From Membranipora membranacea (lineage: Eukaryota; Bryozoa; Gymnolaemata; Cheilostomatida; Membraniporidae): 64,000 bases of DNA. The DNA lies in NCBI GenBank assembly GCA_914767715.1, contig OU612072.1, forward strand, positions 7,440,001 through 7,504,000, read 5' to 3'. Shown here piece after piece: positions 13,505-25,709 of the stretch. Position 1 is the first letter of the stretch. Each line of letters begins with the position of its first letter. The notes under the pieces were generated by a model. It was not told the origin of the DNA and did not search any database. It saw only the letters and a program-made list of their open reading frames with translations. A program made the translations under genes and the position numbers.

Positions 13505-13965
13505 CAACTGTTGACCCCTGAATCCGCTTTTGAGCCCAAAAATTCAAAACTGCCAGCTTTTAACCCAAAACTTCAAGCTACAAACCCCAAAATGCAAGCT
13601 GCAAACCCCAAACTTCATTCATGCTGCAAACCCCAAACTGTGAGCTGCAAACCCCAAAATGTGAACTGCAAACCCCAAATATTGACCCTCAAACCCCAAA
13701 AAAGGACCCCCAAACCCCAAAAACTGACCCCCAAACCCCAAAAACTGACATCTAAACACCAAACCCTCGTTTATGACCTCCAAACCCCAGAAAATAGGCC
13801 GTGAACCCCAGAGTGTAGGCTGCAAACCCCAAACTGCGAACTGCAAACCCCAAATATTTACCCCAAACCTGACCCCTAAACCCCAAAAGCTGACCCCAAA
13901 ACCCCAAATTTGGCTCACATACCTCAGGCTGCCAACCCCGAACCCCAATATTACACCCCAATCCT
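13505..13965. repeat. CCCCAAA minisatellite
   Basis: Units of 14-21 nt built on AAACCCCAAA with variable spacers (CTGCA, CTGACCCC). The minus strand is G-rich (TTTGGGGTTT). All overlapping long open frames here are by-products of the 7-nt periodicity. Confidence 0.9.
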
Positions 13966-14571
13966 CAATCAATATGACTATACTATATCTTAACCTCATA
14001 AAACACTTCGTCTGGTGCTTACAGCACATGAATTTGCAACTGTCGGGCAAGTCCGGACTTGTTCTCTCTTCTTCTTTATAAGACTCTAACTAGATTCAAG
14101 TGTGTTGAATTAATGAGTGTCTCCTTGAATGCATTTCTGAAGGTCAAAACCCCACCCCATTACTCAATAAACAACTATATCTTCAGTCATTGGGTCATTA
14201 TTTGAAGTTATCTCCCCGCTTGACAAGGAAAAGTTACTTCCAAATGACATGTATACGTCACACTTTAGCTTAACATCTCTTCTGTCTTATGTCTGTAGAC
14301 AACCTGAGCTGTCGCTGCAGACTTTGCCGATGATGGTCATGAACATTGTATATCTGTAAGCTGCAACCTAAGCAAGATACCATTTTAGAGACCAATAAGG
14401 CAGCAAAGCCTGACAAGGTGAGTTTTGAGGGCAACGGTCTTATGGTCAAATGGCCGTGGCCAGTCACGCTATGGATGGATCGCCTCCGAACTTCGCACCA
14501 TGCTAGCGTACCAACAGAGGTCGTATGTGACCAACTTTGAAGACCCGCTACCGTCAGTCCGGTCACTATTA

Positions 14572-15040
14572 GGTAATACACCTGTAATTGGGTGAAGGTC
14601 AACTTGTTGCACCCATCCTCCAAAATAAAATGACTAGTATGCTGAAGACAAATCAGGACCCAGGCAAGTTGATAGTACTGCAGTCAGTAATATTGAGGCA
14701 TGAAAATGTTGCCTGTTGTATTTGCAATTGAAATTTTGGTGATTTGAGGTTTTAAATAATTTTAGCAAAATCAATTTGGGGCGCTTTATGCAGACAAGTC
14801 AGTTGAGGCAAAATTGGCTGGAAAACCTGTAAAAATGCACTTGCTCCGTTTGATTGAGCGCCAAAAAAATTTGACAACCGTTTTTCTTTCAATACTCTCA
14901 AGTATGTCAGAGCAGAAGCAGACCATCGTTTTGAGTGGTCTGGTTAAAGAATTGAAAGAAGCTGAAGCAGGCTTTTGGAGGTGAGAAGTCAACATAATTT
15001 GCATGTAAAGCAATGGGGAAATAAATAGAGGTGTTGGACC
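14572..15040. repeat. 469-bp direct repeat, copy 2
   Basis: Second copy of 12760-13228, same length and orientation, 1.3 kb downstream. It could be a miniature transposon or a segmental duplication; flanks do not show a clear target duplication. Confidence 0.9.
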
Positions 15041-15714
15041 GTTGTTGTTGACTAGTTACTGTTAAGGTCTTTGCACACAAAATTGAAAGGAATTATCAAA
15101 TTAAACAATCCTAACAAATTTACCTGTTCTGTTAAGATTCAGCCTATTATTGTAAATGACCAATAGCATCCTCTCATAACTCACAACACTGACTGTCATT
15201 GGTCACAATATAAAGTAGCTAGTCAAGTACATACCTTTAGTTTTCATTTCCTTTCAGATCACACATTTTTTAGCATTAATTTTGTACTGTCTACTCTAGT
15301 TGAATTTAAGTGAAGGAAAATAGAAACCAAACAATTCCAAAGGTAGGTCCACTACAATTTAACAAAGCTCGGACCAAAGACTTTGAAACATATTTAATGT
15401 TAGTCAAACAAAAATTTAGTACCTTATCTGGATTCTCACTGTCTGTCTGTGACTGAGCACATTTTCAGATCTTGATGATGCATGGGCACTTGTAGCCTGT
15501 CTTGACATGCAAAGGCCCCTGGGACTTACATGCCTCTAATTTGCCAATGGGGTGTTTGATACTGGACATTGACAATGTAAAGGCATGTATGTAAGAGCCC
15601 CAGGGGCCCATGGATTGATTGTAATTGTTTTAACTGTATTTCACCTCAGTTTGATATTTTAGTACTAGTACAAACATGAATTTATTTGGGGTCAAATATA
15701 CCTGTTTAGCCCTT

Positions 15715-15870
15715 CCTAGTGGCTGGAAACGCTCTCAGAGCTTCTGCAGACGGGGCTCAGCCCCGTACCCCGTTGGGGGGCTCGCACCGCCCCCCCCCAA
15801 ACCCCAAGGTGGGTGACTTGGGTGCTTCGCACCCTCGAAGCACCACGTTGTGGTGCAGTATCGCCGTAAA
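15715..15870. repeat. GC-rich cluster of short hairpins
   Basis: Three perfect or near-perfect stems in a row: ACGGGGCTCAGCCCCGT, GGGTGCTTCGCACCC and GCACCACGTTGTGGTGC, in otherwise AT-rich DNA. No coding use is evident. Confidence 0.6.
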
Positions 15871-16175
15871 ATGGAATCTCCCTATTTTGTATTTAGATTA
15901 CTGATTTAGATTAGATTATTGGAGCCACACCCAAAACAAATATTCTACAGCCAATAGGCCACTTGTGATTTTCATTTGAACTTGAATTTGAACTTTTGAG
16001 CCAAGAACTGCAAAATTTCAAATTTTAAGGTAATGCTTGCTATCGACAGTCAATACACCTAATAACTTGCCTAGGCTGAAATTCAAAGGGCTGCTCTGAC
16101 CAAGGAGCAACAGCTCTGACCATAGTCTATTAATTACAAAGATATCTAGGAATTTTAATGATACTGAGTGGTCAC

Positions 16176-16322
16176 CTTTGGTTGTGTCTATAAAGGAAGT
16201 TTCTGCAAAGTGCATTGCACTAGGATGACGAGTGGATGACGATGTGTGAGAACAAACTTTTGTGCATTTACACAAACAGCTTTGATGCTGATTTTTACAT
16301 GAAACATTAGCTGGGGAATCAA
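16176..16322 (-). CDS. candidate cysteine-bearing extracellular exon
   Basis: A 147-nt stretch between a TTGCTAG acceptor and an AAAG|GTGACC donor, phase 1 at both ends, coding for DSPANVSCKNQHQSCLCKC, then TKVCSHTSSS. The symmetric phase and cysteines fit an extracellular module; no family is recognised and no partner exon was found. Confidence 0.3.
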
Positions 16323-17160
16323 CTAGCAACAATAAACCAACACATATCAGAACAATAATTATCTGTTAGCTAAGAGGGAAAGGTTGGGGGGCGTTATGGG
16401 ATTAGGAAACGGCCTTTCAAAAAAAACGGAAGAACATTGCTTAAAAGAATAAAATTTGATTGCCCGTCTAACTAATTAAGAGATACACATGAAGAAAAGA
16501 GAGGTTTCATGATTCTTCTGGATAGGTAGGCTAGCACAACATGTCATACACACAGACAATTACAGCTTTACTATAAAAAAAGCCTCAGCGGCAAATAGAG
16601 GATTAAATCAAATCTCTGAGATTCATGCAGCAACGCGATGTAATTATATTTTTTTAATTTAATCCACGCCTAGTAAATATGCCATATCACAGTTGTACAT
16701 GGGTTTTAAACACTTACATTTAAGTTGACTGCTCTTATTGGCATAATGAATAATATATCCCAAGACCAATGAAATGAATTAGGCAGTTGTTACAATAATT
16801 ACACCCTCTAGTGGAGGGAGAGTTACTGATGCACAGATGCAAGCAAATGAATCAAACTTGATCTAGCGTCACTCTGACAAATGAACTAAGCTCTGATCTG
16901 ACCTCCTGAGCCGAACAGCCTTGCATCTTATCTGCAGTCAAACATTGCCAAAGACTAAAGTTTTGGAGAAGACCTGTGATACGGTCCCAATATACCAACG
17001 ATATGGAAGAGGCAGTTTTTCCAATAATCACCCATTATTGACACGCCTCAGTTTTTCATAGAACATATTGCTGTTGCAAACAAATCCCCTCATACTTTTC
17101 CTATCCCTACCTTCCACCGCACCATTATTAGAGTTGGGTCCTGAATTGTCAGTTCTAGTA

Positions 17161-17220
17161 ATGACACATTAATAATAATAATAGATAATAATAAAAAATA
17201 GTAGTAATAGAATATAATAA
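17161..17220. repeat. AAT/ATAG microsatellite
   Basis: Imperfect run of TAA/TAG triplets. A similar TTA run lies at 1409-1441 (SINE tail) and at 39191-39216 (LINE tail). Confidence 0.8.
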
Positions 17221-18081
17221 GGCTTGACAGTAATTGTCTGTCCGTCCGTCCTACTGTAAATCCTGGTTACAGTCGTGCACATTAGTACATGGTACTTGGT
17301 CTCCCAGTTATGTCCTCACTGTAATAAATAAAAGGGTGTTTTTTATCATAGATGATGATACCCGCTCGCCAGGAGTGTGCCAAAGGCTGGACATTAGAGT
17401 AGGGAGGTTATTTAGTGAGTGGTAACAGTGAGCAGTCACACATTTGGATGTGTCGACGAGTGTTCAGGTCTTACTGCACATTACTATAACAGATCAGTTT
17501 GCTCTCTGACTTTTCAAGGATGATATCATGAGCAGAGTAAAATATTTGTTTTTATGAGTGGAAGGAAACAAGTTAAGTCAGGGTCCCGTGGACAAACGAG
17601 TTTTACAATAAATCTTTAGAAATTCCAGTTGCCCCTAATGATATAATGACATAAAATTCTGCTATACTGATCGCGGAGAAATTTACTCATGTGAGGCAGA
17701 TGACAGACGAAAGTCAGGTGATCAGCCATTCGATCCAATGTGCATTCGTGTTTGCTAGCCAAGTGCTGACAGAGGTCCTGATCCAGATGAAATATCGACA
17801 AATTGAAAATTGATGTTGTTTTTTCTCAGAGTGTTTATACTGTAGTTGTGTGTGATATGCCACTAATAAATCAATAGGTTTCCATACAGAGCCACCTAGT
17901 CACCCAAAATAGCTTGACCCTGGCTGTTTGACAATGAATTTGACAGTTATGGGGAGATAATCATAATCTAGCAAACCTGTGTTTGATAAATAGTTTATAA
18001 AGTACTAGGGACGGACGCTTAGCCATTTCAACAGACAATAAAACTCTTTTCTACAAATGTGTTCTATTGTGATGCTTTTAG

Positions 18082-18236
18082 CAGTTCTGCAATCAGATGA
18101 TTCATCGACTTGTGGCAGTATGGTCTTTGTATCTGTAATATGTGAAGATACAGATGGAAGTAAACCTAAAGATCTGGACTTCTGTCAAGGTTTCTACAAT
18201 GCCAGGGAGATCACCTGTGCTGTCTGCACCAAGTAG
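18082..18236 (+). CDS. candidate terminal exon resembling an ADAMTS-type thrombospondin repeat
   Basis: After a GCTTTTAG acceptor, in phase 1, 50 codons run to a stop. The cysteine spacing STCG...VICEDTDG...DFCQG...ITCAVC resembles the latter part of ADAMTS/papilin-type thrombospondin repeats, but the Trp motif would lie in an earlier exon that was not found. It runs opposite to the lectin exon at 19.4 kb. Confidence 0.4.
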
Positions 18237-18687
18237 ATAAGCTAGGATGGCAATCTGACACAATTACACCTGACAGTATGAGTATGTACATTAATGACAA
18301 GCAGGTGCATATATGAACAATAACAAACTTTTTCAGCACACTATATTAGGTGGGTTTTCTTCGCTCACTGGACTAAGTTTGTTCTGACTTGTGCTGATGT
18401 GAGACAAATACAAGCTAATGGAGGGTGGTTAGGCAGGGGCGAGAGTTTTAGTTGCTCAAACTACTAGCTACCATATTGTTGCTGTAGTCCTATTGAGAAT
18501 TATCCACAGTAGGATATTTACCTTGCGCATAACACAAGACACAATAAGACTACTGAAGTTTCAGTCTGCAGATTAAGACCATTGTCCTTGAATTCTGAAT
18601 ATTTAGACCATTATCCTCGTAGTTTGAATATTTGGACAATGGCATTGTAGTGTGAATATTGACAAGACTGCTGCTCACCTTTGTTAA

Positions 18688-18814
18688 AGGGCAACCAAGG
18701 TTTCAAACAACTTCTCATTGATTGCCATTGATTAATAGCAGATTGCACCTTCTGCATGGGGAAAAAGACAAAATATAATTCGAATGATTATTCAGCCAGA
18801 ACCTTGGTTGCCCT
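18688..18814. mobile_element. TTAA-type miniature element, family 1 short derivative A
   Basis: 127 bp. It starts AGGGCAACCAAGG, continues as an inverted copy of the right-hand part of copy B, and ends CCTTGGTTGCCCT. It shares the TTAA at 18815-18818 with copy B and has its own TTAA at 18684-18687. Confidence 0.85.
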
Positions 18815-18818
18815 TTAA

Positions 18819-19195
18819 AGGGCAACCAAGGTTTCACAACAATGCATTAATGGGTAGCAAATAATGTGCTGGGCAGCATCAGCTTTGTGCATTACGCGAT
18901 GCAAAACTCAAAGTAGTTGCTGACTCTAAGCTGGGTAACACTTCAGTTTATGGGAGGTTCCAAGACTTTGCTGTAATAATTATAGAGCACAGGCTAAATA
19001 ATAACAGGAACAGGAAACTGCTATGTTGTATTCTCTTTTAGCTGAGTTTGAGTACCTGATTGAAGAAATGTTTCACAAGAATTCTGGCTGAATAATCATC
19101 CGAATTATATTTTGTCTTTTTCCCCATGCAGAAGGTGCAATCTGCTATTAATCAATGGCCATCAATGAGAAGTTGTTTGAAACCTTGGTTGCACT
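18819..19195. mobile_element. TTAA-type miniature element, family 1 copy B
   Basis: 377 bp, full-length relative of 26383-26758; its right end reads GGTTGCACT instead of GGTTGCCCT. Flanked by TTAA (18815-18818, 19196-19199). It sits inside a C-type lectin exon. Confidence 0.9.
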
Positions 19196-20299
19196 TTAAG
19201 TGAGATGCATCCATTGATGAAAGCATTCTTCTCTATCGTATCGAGCACAGCTAGTTGCCCACCTATGTCTCTACATAAACCGCTTGCTGGAAGGTAAGTT
19301 GCACTTTGGGTAGCGAACTTATAACACGATAGACCACCATGCACCCAACTAGAGGGACATAGACCTATAAAAATTGATCACATGTGATCAAATGTTATTG
19401 ACTCAATTATCTCAAACTTTTTTTGGTATTCATGTTGTTATGTCTGATTATATGGTCATCAAATTTTCTGTTCAAAAAAGTAATATGAGGATTTGCTTTA
19501 CTGTCCTTCTTGTAAGTGCCTTAAAGCATAAGGCATATAGGGTTTATAAGGCACATACCTTGAGAAGCAGGGAACAGCATGAGCAAAACCAGAATCTTTA
19601 CTTCACCGAAGATGTTTTATCTTCTCATAGATCAGTAAGCTTCAAACTGACGATCTTCTGAGTGAGCTGAATTTATTGTATAATAACAGGTCCCTTTGTA
19701 TTGAGAAGTTCTTACACTGAGAGTCTCTCTTTTCTCAGACTTTCTTCAAACAACCTAATCTATTCACTCGGGATTATGGGCGTATATTACCCATTTTTTT
19801 GTATTTTCATCCTTAAAACATCTTCTAAGGGTAGTTTTTCATGCTCTTTTCGTATAAAACACCCATTTCTGGGTATAAATTGGATTCAATGGGTGAAAAA
19901 CCATAAAAATGTCAAATATTGCGAATAAGTTCGCGAAATTTTCACGCGCGAGTTGTATCTGGGGTGAAAAGTGGTGGGTCAGATTTTTCGGAATTTACGC
20001 CCACGCTTACATTGACATGAACTGAATATTTATGAGGTTGATAATTACTACAGATTTTATCATTTTGGTGAACTACCAGCTGTCTCAATTCTCATCAACT
20101 CTCACTGATAAGCAGGTAAGGTATTCTGACCTCACAGTGTGATACAGGTCATTTAAAGAGTTAGACCATACCAGCTAGCCCAGGGATAAATTGTATTTTC
20201 TCATGATAATAATCATCTGTTTCTATCTATGAGGACAGTGTGTGTAATTTTCTGCGTTGGGCCTTCTCTCTGCTGGGTCCTAGTCATCCCATCTTAGAC

Positions 20300-20560
20300 A
20301 TTATGGGAAGATAGCTATTTATAACTGGTTAGAGCGCCTGCCCTTTAACGCGCAAGCGTTGGAGGTCGTGGGTTCGAATCCCGCTGCAGTCTACTGACTA
20401 CTGGGCTCATATGACGCCCCAGGTGTGCTCCGACCTGCCTGCAAACGGAGAGCAACTTGGCGCCGAATACGGCGGCCGCGCCCTTAAGGCACTGATATTT
20501 CTCAGTCCTCGGACGGAGACAACACTTGCGATTTTAACCCACATTTTTTTAACTCACATG
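20300..20560 (+). mobile_element. second SINE family, tRNA-derived
   Basis: TGGTTAGAGCGCCTG (A box) and GTGGGTTCGAATCCCGC (B box), followed by a GC-rich body (CGCCGAATACGGCGGCCGCG) unlike the surroundings. No second copy in the window; ends approximate. Confidence 0.6.
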
Positions 20561-21744
20561 AATGATATTGATACATGTATACTGCAGGATTTGGAAATCT
20601 AAACAAGAGGACTTTGCACAACAGTGCCAAAGCCCAGTCAATCACTGCATATAACTTCAAACATTCCTCCTACAACCCAATTCGCTATTGTTGGACTATC
20701 TGTGTGTTTGGCTTCAGCAGTTTTTATAGTTCTGAGAATTTTTATAATGTTTAAGAACTTTTGGCTTTGTTAGGAAGAGCTCACTATGCTCCCTCCTATC
20801 CAATAAGTGTCACTTCAGGTTCCAGCCAATTTGCAATGGTTAGAGGTAGGCAATTACCAAAATATATATACGTATTAAAAAGAGTCGTCTGCTTCTTTCT
20901 CATATTAACGCAACTGCCAGTAATAGAACTAGAAATGCCGCAAGTAAGAATGTCACAAAACTTCAGGGTGATGGAAAAGTAGACATAAAACAAATTTGTA
21001 ATTCAGATTACACCAACATAAATATTCTGATCTCAGTTCTTTTCAAATCAATAAAAATTAGTCTGATCATGATTACCTTTCTTCATTCTATATTTATGAG
21101 ATCATCGGAAAAGGCCAATTCTTGATCTTCCATGCAATCCGCTCATGTTTAGTGGGGTTTGGGTGGTTGAAACTGAACATAGGCATAGAAGAGGCTCACG
21201 AGTTCAGGCCCTGGCACCAACCCTCTCATCCCCCCCCCTCTTCTCATCTCTTACTTATGCATCCAACCAGCTTGTCAGTCTGTGCCCCTTGCAGCTGGTA
21301 TGAGTTAAGTAGAAAGTGTATGCATGTTCTGTAGTTTTCAGAAATGATCAATATTTGCTTTTTTTTGTAGTTATCATTGATGTGTATATCTTTTACTTGA
21401 CTGAAAATTAATGATGGTATCATTGCTACTACACAATCCATTGTTGTCGTCACCCACAATTAGGTGCCTCTTATAGCTGTGCATGGTGTCTTTACTAGGT
21501 TTATAATTATGTCTATGTAATAAAATCAAATGAGGAAAATCTGTGAGAACAGCTAAGAGCATTCCAGATCCTTAATGACCCGTACCAGTGCATGAAAATT
21601 TGCATATAGCTTCTTCATTTGCTGAGCCAAGTTTCATCGCACATGATTTCATACCTGAGCTCTACCAAAGTAGCAATCATTTGTAAGTCTCTCCTAGCTG
21701 TGTGAAAACCTAACCAAATCCAGCTTCAGAGAGAGAGCGAAAGA

Positions 21745-21957
21745 ATGAATCGTCCTAGCTATTCATATCGTAGATTTGACAAAATTGGATTAAAGTCACT
21801 CCGCAAACGAAACACCAAGAGCAGAAAACTCACTCAAAATACAGATGGAAGAGTTTCACATGACTCAGATAAACTGACAGATTGTAGTGCAGAAGTAGGT
21901 TCAGGACTTTCAAGCCAAAGGAGTATGGATTGCAGTTATAGCTGGCTATATGAATTG
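21745..21957 (+). CDS. candidate first exon, basic protein
   Basis: An ATG opens 71 codons rich in Arg, Lys and Ser (KSLRKRNTKSRK) before a possible GTATGT donor. If not spliced it reads on into a hydrophobic stretch to 22059. No family is recognised and no second exon was found. Confidence 0.2.
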
Positions 21958-23289
21958 TATGTATGCATGCTTGTTTTCCTACCTTTAACACTGGTGCTGA
22001 TTTATAATATATTTTTTTCTTTATATATATTATGTTATACCTGTATATTTACACAATAATCACAGCATTATTTCTTGCTGTAGTATATATGAATCACCTA
22101 ACCAAACATATTCCTTAGCAGTGTCACGACTCTGTAAAGATGAGAGGTCAGTACTGCTGGTGTGGATTCTGGTGCACCTTGTGCCTATTAGATTTTTAAG
22201 ATCTTGAAATTTTTTTGTAAGGCATCAAGCAAATTTTATGCAGCCACCCTAGTCATGTAACAATGAATATGACCATTCCCTCCATTTGTGTGTGATTTGC
22301 ACATACCTCCAAATCAGTCATAGTCAAATATTGTTATATTGGAATCAAAACATGGTGGTTAAATAAAACCAAGTGGTCCTATCAATAGCGTTTTCCCTGA
22401 AAATGGCTGGCAAAATAGTGGCTGCAGTAACTTCTAAGATGCAATAACTTCACACATCTGCTCTCAGTTAGAAGTAAGGTTAGAGTTTGTCTTGATGCTC
22501 AGCAAACCCTAGTAGTAAGTGGAATGCAAGTAGGATTGAAATTACACCCAAGATCTTGTTATTTTCTAACCAGTTGTGCCACCTTCTACTATGTGGTCAA
22601 CTACATTCTCAAATTTTGAGCATTACCGTAAGCTATATATTTGCTTGTTTTAGATTTCGTCGAATGAGAAAAAAGAAATCAGATTGACCAATCAAGGCAA
22701 AATCTTCTGCATTGCTTAAAATTTACTGTTTGGAAGTTAGCTTAACCTGGGCCTCAACCTGGGCCTGGCAAGATGGAACATCTACTTACACTCTTTTGTA
22801 TTCTATGGAAAGCTTCTTATAATGATGTTAGCAAAATTTCAATATAATATACTACTAATATATAAGCATAAAGTTATCTAAGCCTATTTCCACAAACTTT
22901 TTCCTCATCCAGGATGTTCTGCCTTTGCTGACATGGAAAAACATCTTCCTTGATAATTCAGGGTAAATGGGTATTCAATTTTTGCTACTTTAAATCTCTA
23001 TATAGCAAACTGTATAAATGATTTTGTTTGACACTTATAAATTTGAAATCATTTTATATGAAAGTTGTTTGCTCATTTGAAAGACGATATTTGTGTTTAG
23101 TTTCCCTCATACATATCTTACTGTTGAAAATAATTTATATGACTGTCACCAATGAGATTCTGGAAGCATGAGTTGAATGATGAACAAGGTAAACTTTTAC
23201 TTACTCCCATGTTGAATATTGTGTGAGCATTGTAACCCCTTGAGCAATGTAGGCTTATAATGGAGTGAAAAAAGCAGGAAAGATATTAA

Positions 23290-24404
23290 CGTGATATATC
23301 GCCTTTTCGGTTTCTCAGGCACTACTTGTCCCATCTCAAAAATTCCCTCACTGACATGTTGTCAGTAGTCTGACTTATGTTTAATGTCGCAAATATTTTT
23401 TAACCGCATGTTTCTTACTTGATTAATTGTACATTAAATAAAATACATTGAAAACATATGGGCAGCAAAGGGCAAAATGATGCAGTAAATTACGTTATGC
23501 AAAAGCGTGATGAAAATCTATGCAGTGTTACATGCAAAGCACATTGTGTACAACAATGGATCACCTTTTTTGGGTGATTGTTTAGCATTGAAAGAGAAAT
23601 GGTTATGCTCATAGCTTCTCAACTATTGAATTTATCATCAAACGCCAATGACAAAACCTCGGAAATACTCTCTAGTTTAGTGGAAGCTAATGTGTATAAC
23701 ATGTTCTTTATCCTATTTTCAGCTTTTTGGCTGGAGAGGAGTGCATGTTTTGGACCAAAAAAGCTGGTTTAGCCACAAAAATCCAAATATCTCAAGATGT
23801 AAAGCCCTAATCAACATTCGCTTCGATCAAAACCTAGACAATCTACTGTTGTTCATCATGCTGACAACAAATTTGACTGACATCTTTCTGAATTTCTGAA
23901 TTTTGGCTGGAAAATTTTGAACTAAATTAGTTAAAATTTGGGTTATTATCTGTTACAGTTGTGACAACCAGGATCTGTAAAGTTGTAAGATTATTGATGG
24001 AAGTGACAGTACAAGACCAAAATGGTATAATAAGTTGGAAAATTCAGTTTCTGCATTATTGGGGTCGCATGTAATGAGGGGTCAGAAATGGCCCTATCAC
24101 TATTGCAAAAATCAATTCCAAGTCTCAAAGACAGGAGGCCTAAAATCATAAAGTTTGACTAAAATGTCGCTCCTCCAGTTAGTGCCATGCCTCCTCTATA
24201 TTGTGAAAGTAAAAACTAATCAAATACCTCAAAAAATAAAGCACAGAGGGTTAAATTTAAAAAGAGCACTTTTTGCCCCAAAATAAACTTCCAGAGGTCA
24301 CTGCGACTCAACGACAAATATTTGGGAGGTTTCAACTGTGAAAATAACTCTTAGACATGATCACCAATACAATATTAAAAAGTTTAAAAATGCGATATAT
24401 CACG
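23290..24404. mobile_element. TTAA-type element, family 2
   Basis: Terminal repeats CGTGATATATCGC...GCGATATATCACG with TTAA directly outside (23286-23289, 24405-24408). 1115 bp; no recognisable transposase. Confidence 0.7.
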
Positions 24405-24408
24405 TTAA

Positions 24409-25709
24409 GAGTGATTGATTAAAAACAAGAGAAGAGTCAGCGGCTGACTCAGCGTATTGATAACTAACTTCGGTCCATCTGTTTGTAAAGTTGGCTTCAT
24501 TACAGGCTGACTTGCAACAAGGCAGTCCACTTACCATTGAATCCAACAGACCAGTGCCCAAATTGTAGCCTATTGCCGATAAAACTAGAAAACTATCACT
24601 TCATTGGCATCTGGGAATTGAATATGGTACAGAAATGACTTTATTAATTTTGATATTACATCAATCTAGTGTTCTGTACAAACATTATCATTTCGGAAGA
24701 TCAATGGTCACGATAATGCATCATAATACAGCATGGTTAGGTGTTGACTGTACATATTGCCCATTGGTTAATCATCATAACAATTTTTATAATGAGACTG
24801 AGACGAGACATTCTCTAGGAGAGAAGTCTCACAAGACCGGGACTGAGACATTTCAAGGTCACAGGTCAAGTCAATCTCTGTCATTATTAGGTCAGAGTAG
24901 AATGATTGTAACTCCTTAATAGAATGAACAGAGAAGACAACTCCAAGTTTATATGTTCATAGGACATGTTCAACAACATGACAACAAACCTTATGATAGG
25001 AATAATCCACATTTCGATTGGTGAAAACAGTCACAAGTCCCAGAAGTGTGAAACATACAACCAAATTGTCATTGCGCACACAAAGGATGATCATTCAATT
25101 GACACCTGCAAAAATCGCTCCATGATCATTGCTTGCTGATATGACCTTCTGATGATACAATGTCTTATTTGTGAAAAGTGAGCACTTGCATCAGGAACTA
25201 TCAGGGATTTATCAGAGCTACATGAATGATTGATTGATTTCTCCAGCCTCCCCCCCCCAGCGCATGCGCCAATATTAACCTCACAGTTGTTATCAATGAA
25301 ACTTTGCAGCAAAACTCATGTGATTGATTGAAGAAATCTGATTGTTTGAGCGTTGATGGCGTTTGTTTTCAGCCCGACTGCGAGTTCAAGGAAGTTATGG
25401 CTAATAGATTAATCATCATAACACATTACAACTCAAATGATGCTTGACATGGATAATGATATTATGGCTCTCAATGTCATTATTTGTGTTTGGCCAACAT
25501 ATTAGACCTAGAAAGGGAAACTGCTCTTGTAGAACATCTATTTATTCTATTTATTCCACAATGATTCAAGAAAATATGAGGTTTTCTGCTTTATTCCATT
25601 ATCCCGTATTTTTACAGTGGAACTATCCATCCTAAAACTAAACCTAATATAAATAAGAGTTTTGGTATACCCATACAATCAGTGTATATAACACAACATC
25701 ATTGCCAAC
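24409..25709. other. upstream flank of paralogue B, no gene seen
   Basis: No exon supported on either strand. A CTC...CCCCCCCCC tract at about 25250 is the only low-complexity feature. Confidence 0.45.

Larger units (their letters stand above)
15041..18081. other. intergenic outside listed candidates
   Basis: Holds the GC hairpin cluster and one candidate exon (16176-16322). The remainder shows no gene or clear repeat. Confidence 0.4.
18679..19364 (-). pseudogene. C-type lectin domain exon split by two miniature transposons
   Basis: Minus strand 19364-19196 encodes the first half of a C-type lectin domain: LCPSSWVHGGLSCYKF, then GLCRDIGGQLAVLDTIEKNA and INGCIS. The frame runs into TTAA and the inserted elements at 19195-18688. 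Beyond them, 18683-18679 (CAAAG) meets a GTGAGC donor. With the inserts and one TTAA copy removed, the exon is 174 nt, phase 1 at both ends, and keeps its frame. C-type lectins are extracellular ligand-binding modules. The second half of the domain and other exons of the gene were not found. Confidence 0.75.
19365..23285. other. intergenic outside listed candidates
   Basis: Apart from the SINE near 20.3 kb and the candidate exon at 21745, no exon or element was supported. Missing exons of the split lectin gene could lie in 19.4-20.3 kb. Confidence 0.4.

Noticed and set aside
13505-13965. CRISPR array
   Set aside because: Units and spacers are degenerate and irregular and the context is eukaryotic; this is a minisatellite.
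13511-14081. Long overlapping open frames on both strands (up to 143 codons)
   Set aside because: They arise from the 7-nt periodicity of the CCCCAAA minisatellite and encode only repeat-driven Pro/Lys/Gln or Gly/Phe strings.
14346-14540. Open frame with a GTGAGT inside
   Set aside because: A possible donor at AAG|GTGAGT exists, but no acceptor, partner exon or family was recognised.
20300-20400. Functional tRNA gene
   Set aside because: The T arm is good, but there is no closing acceptor stem and a SINE-like GC-rich body follows directly.
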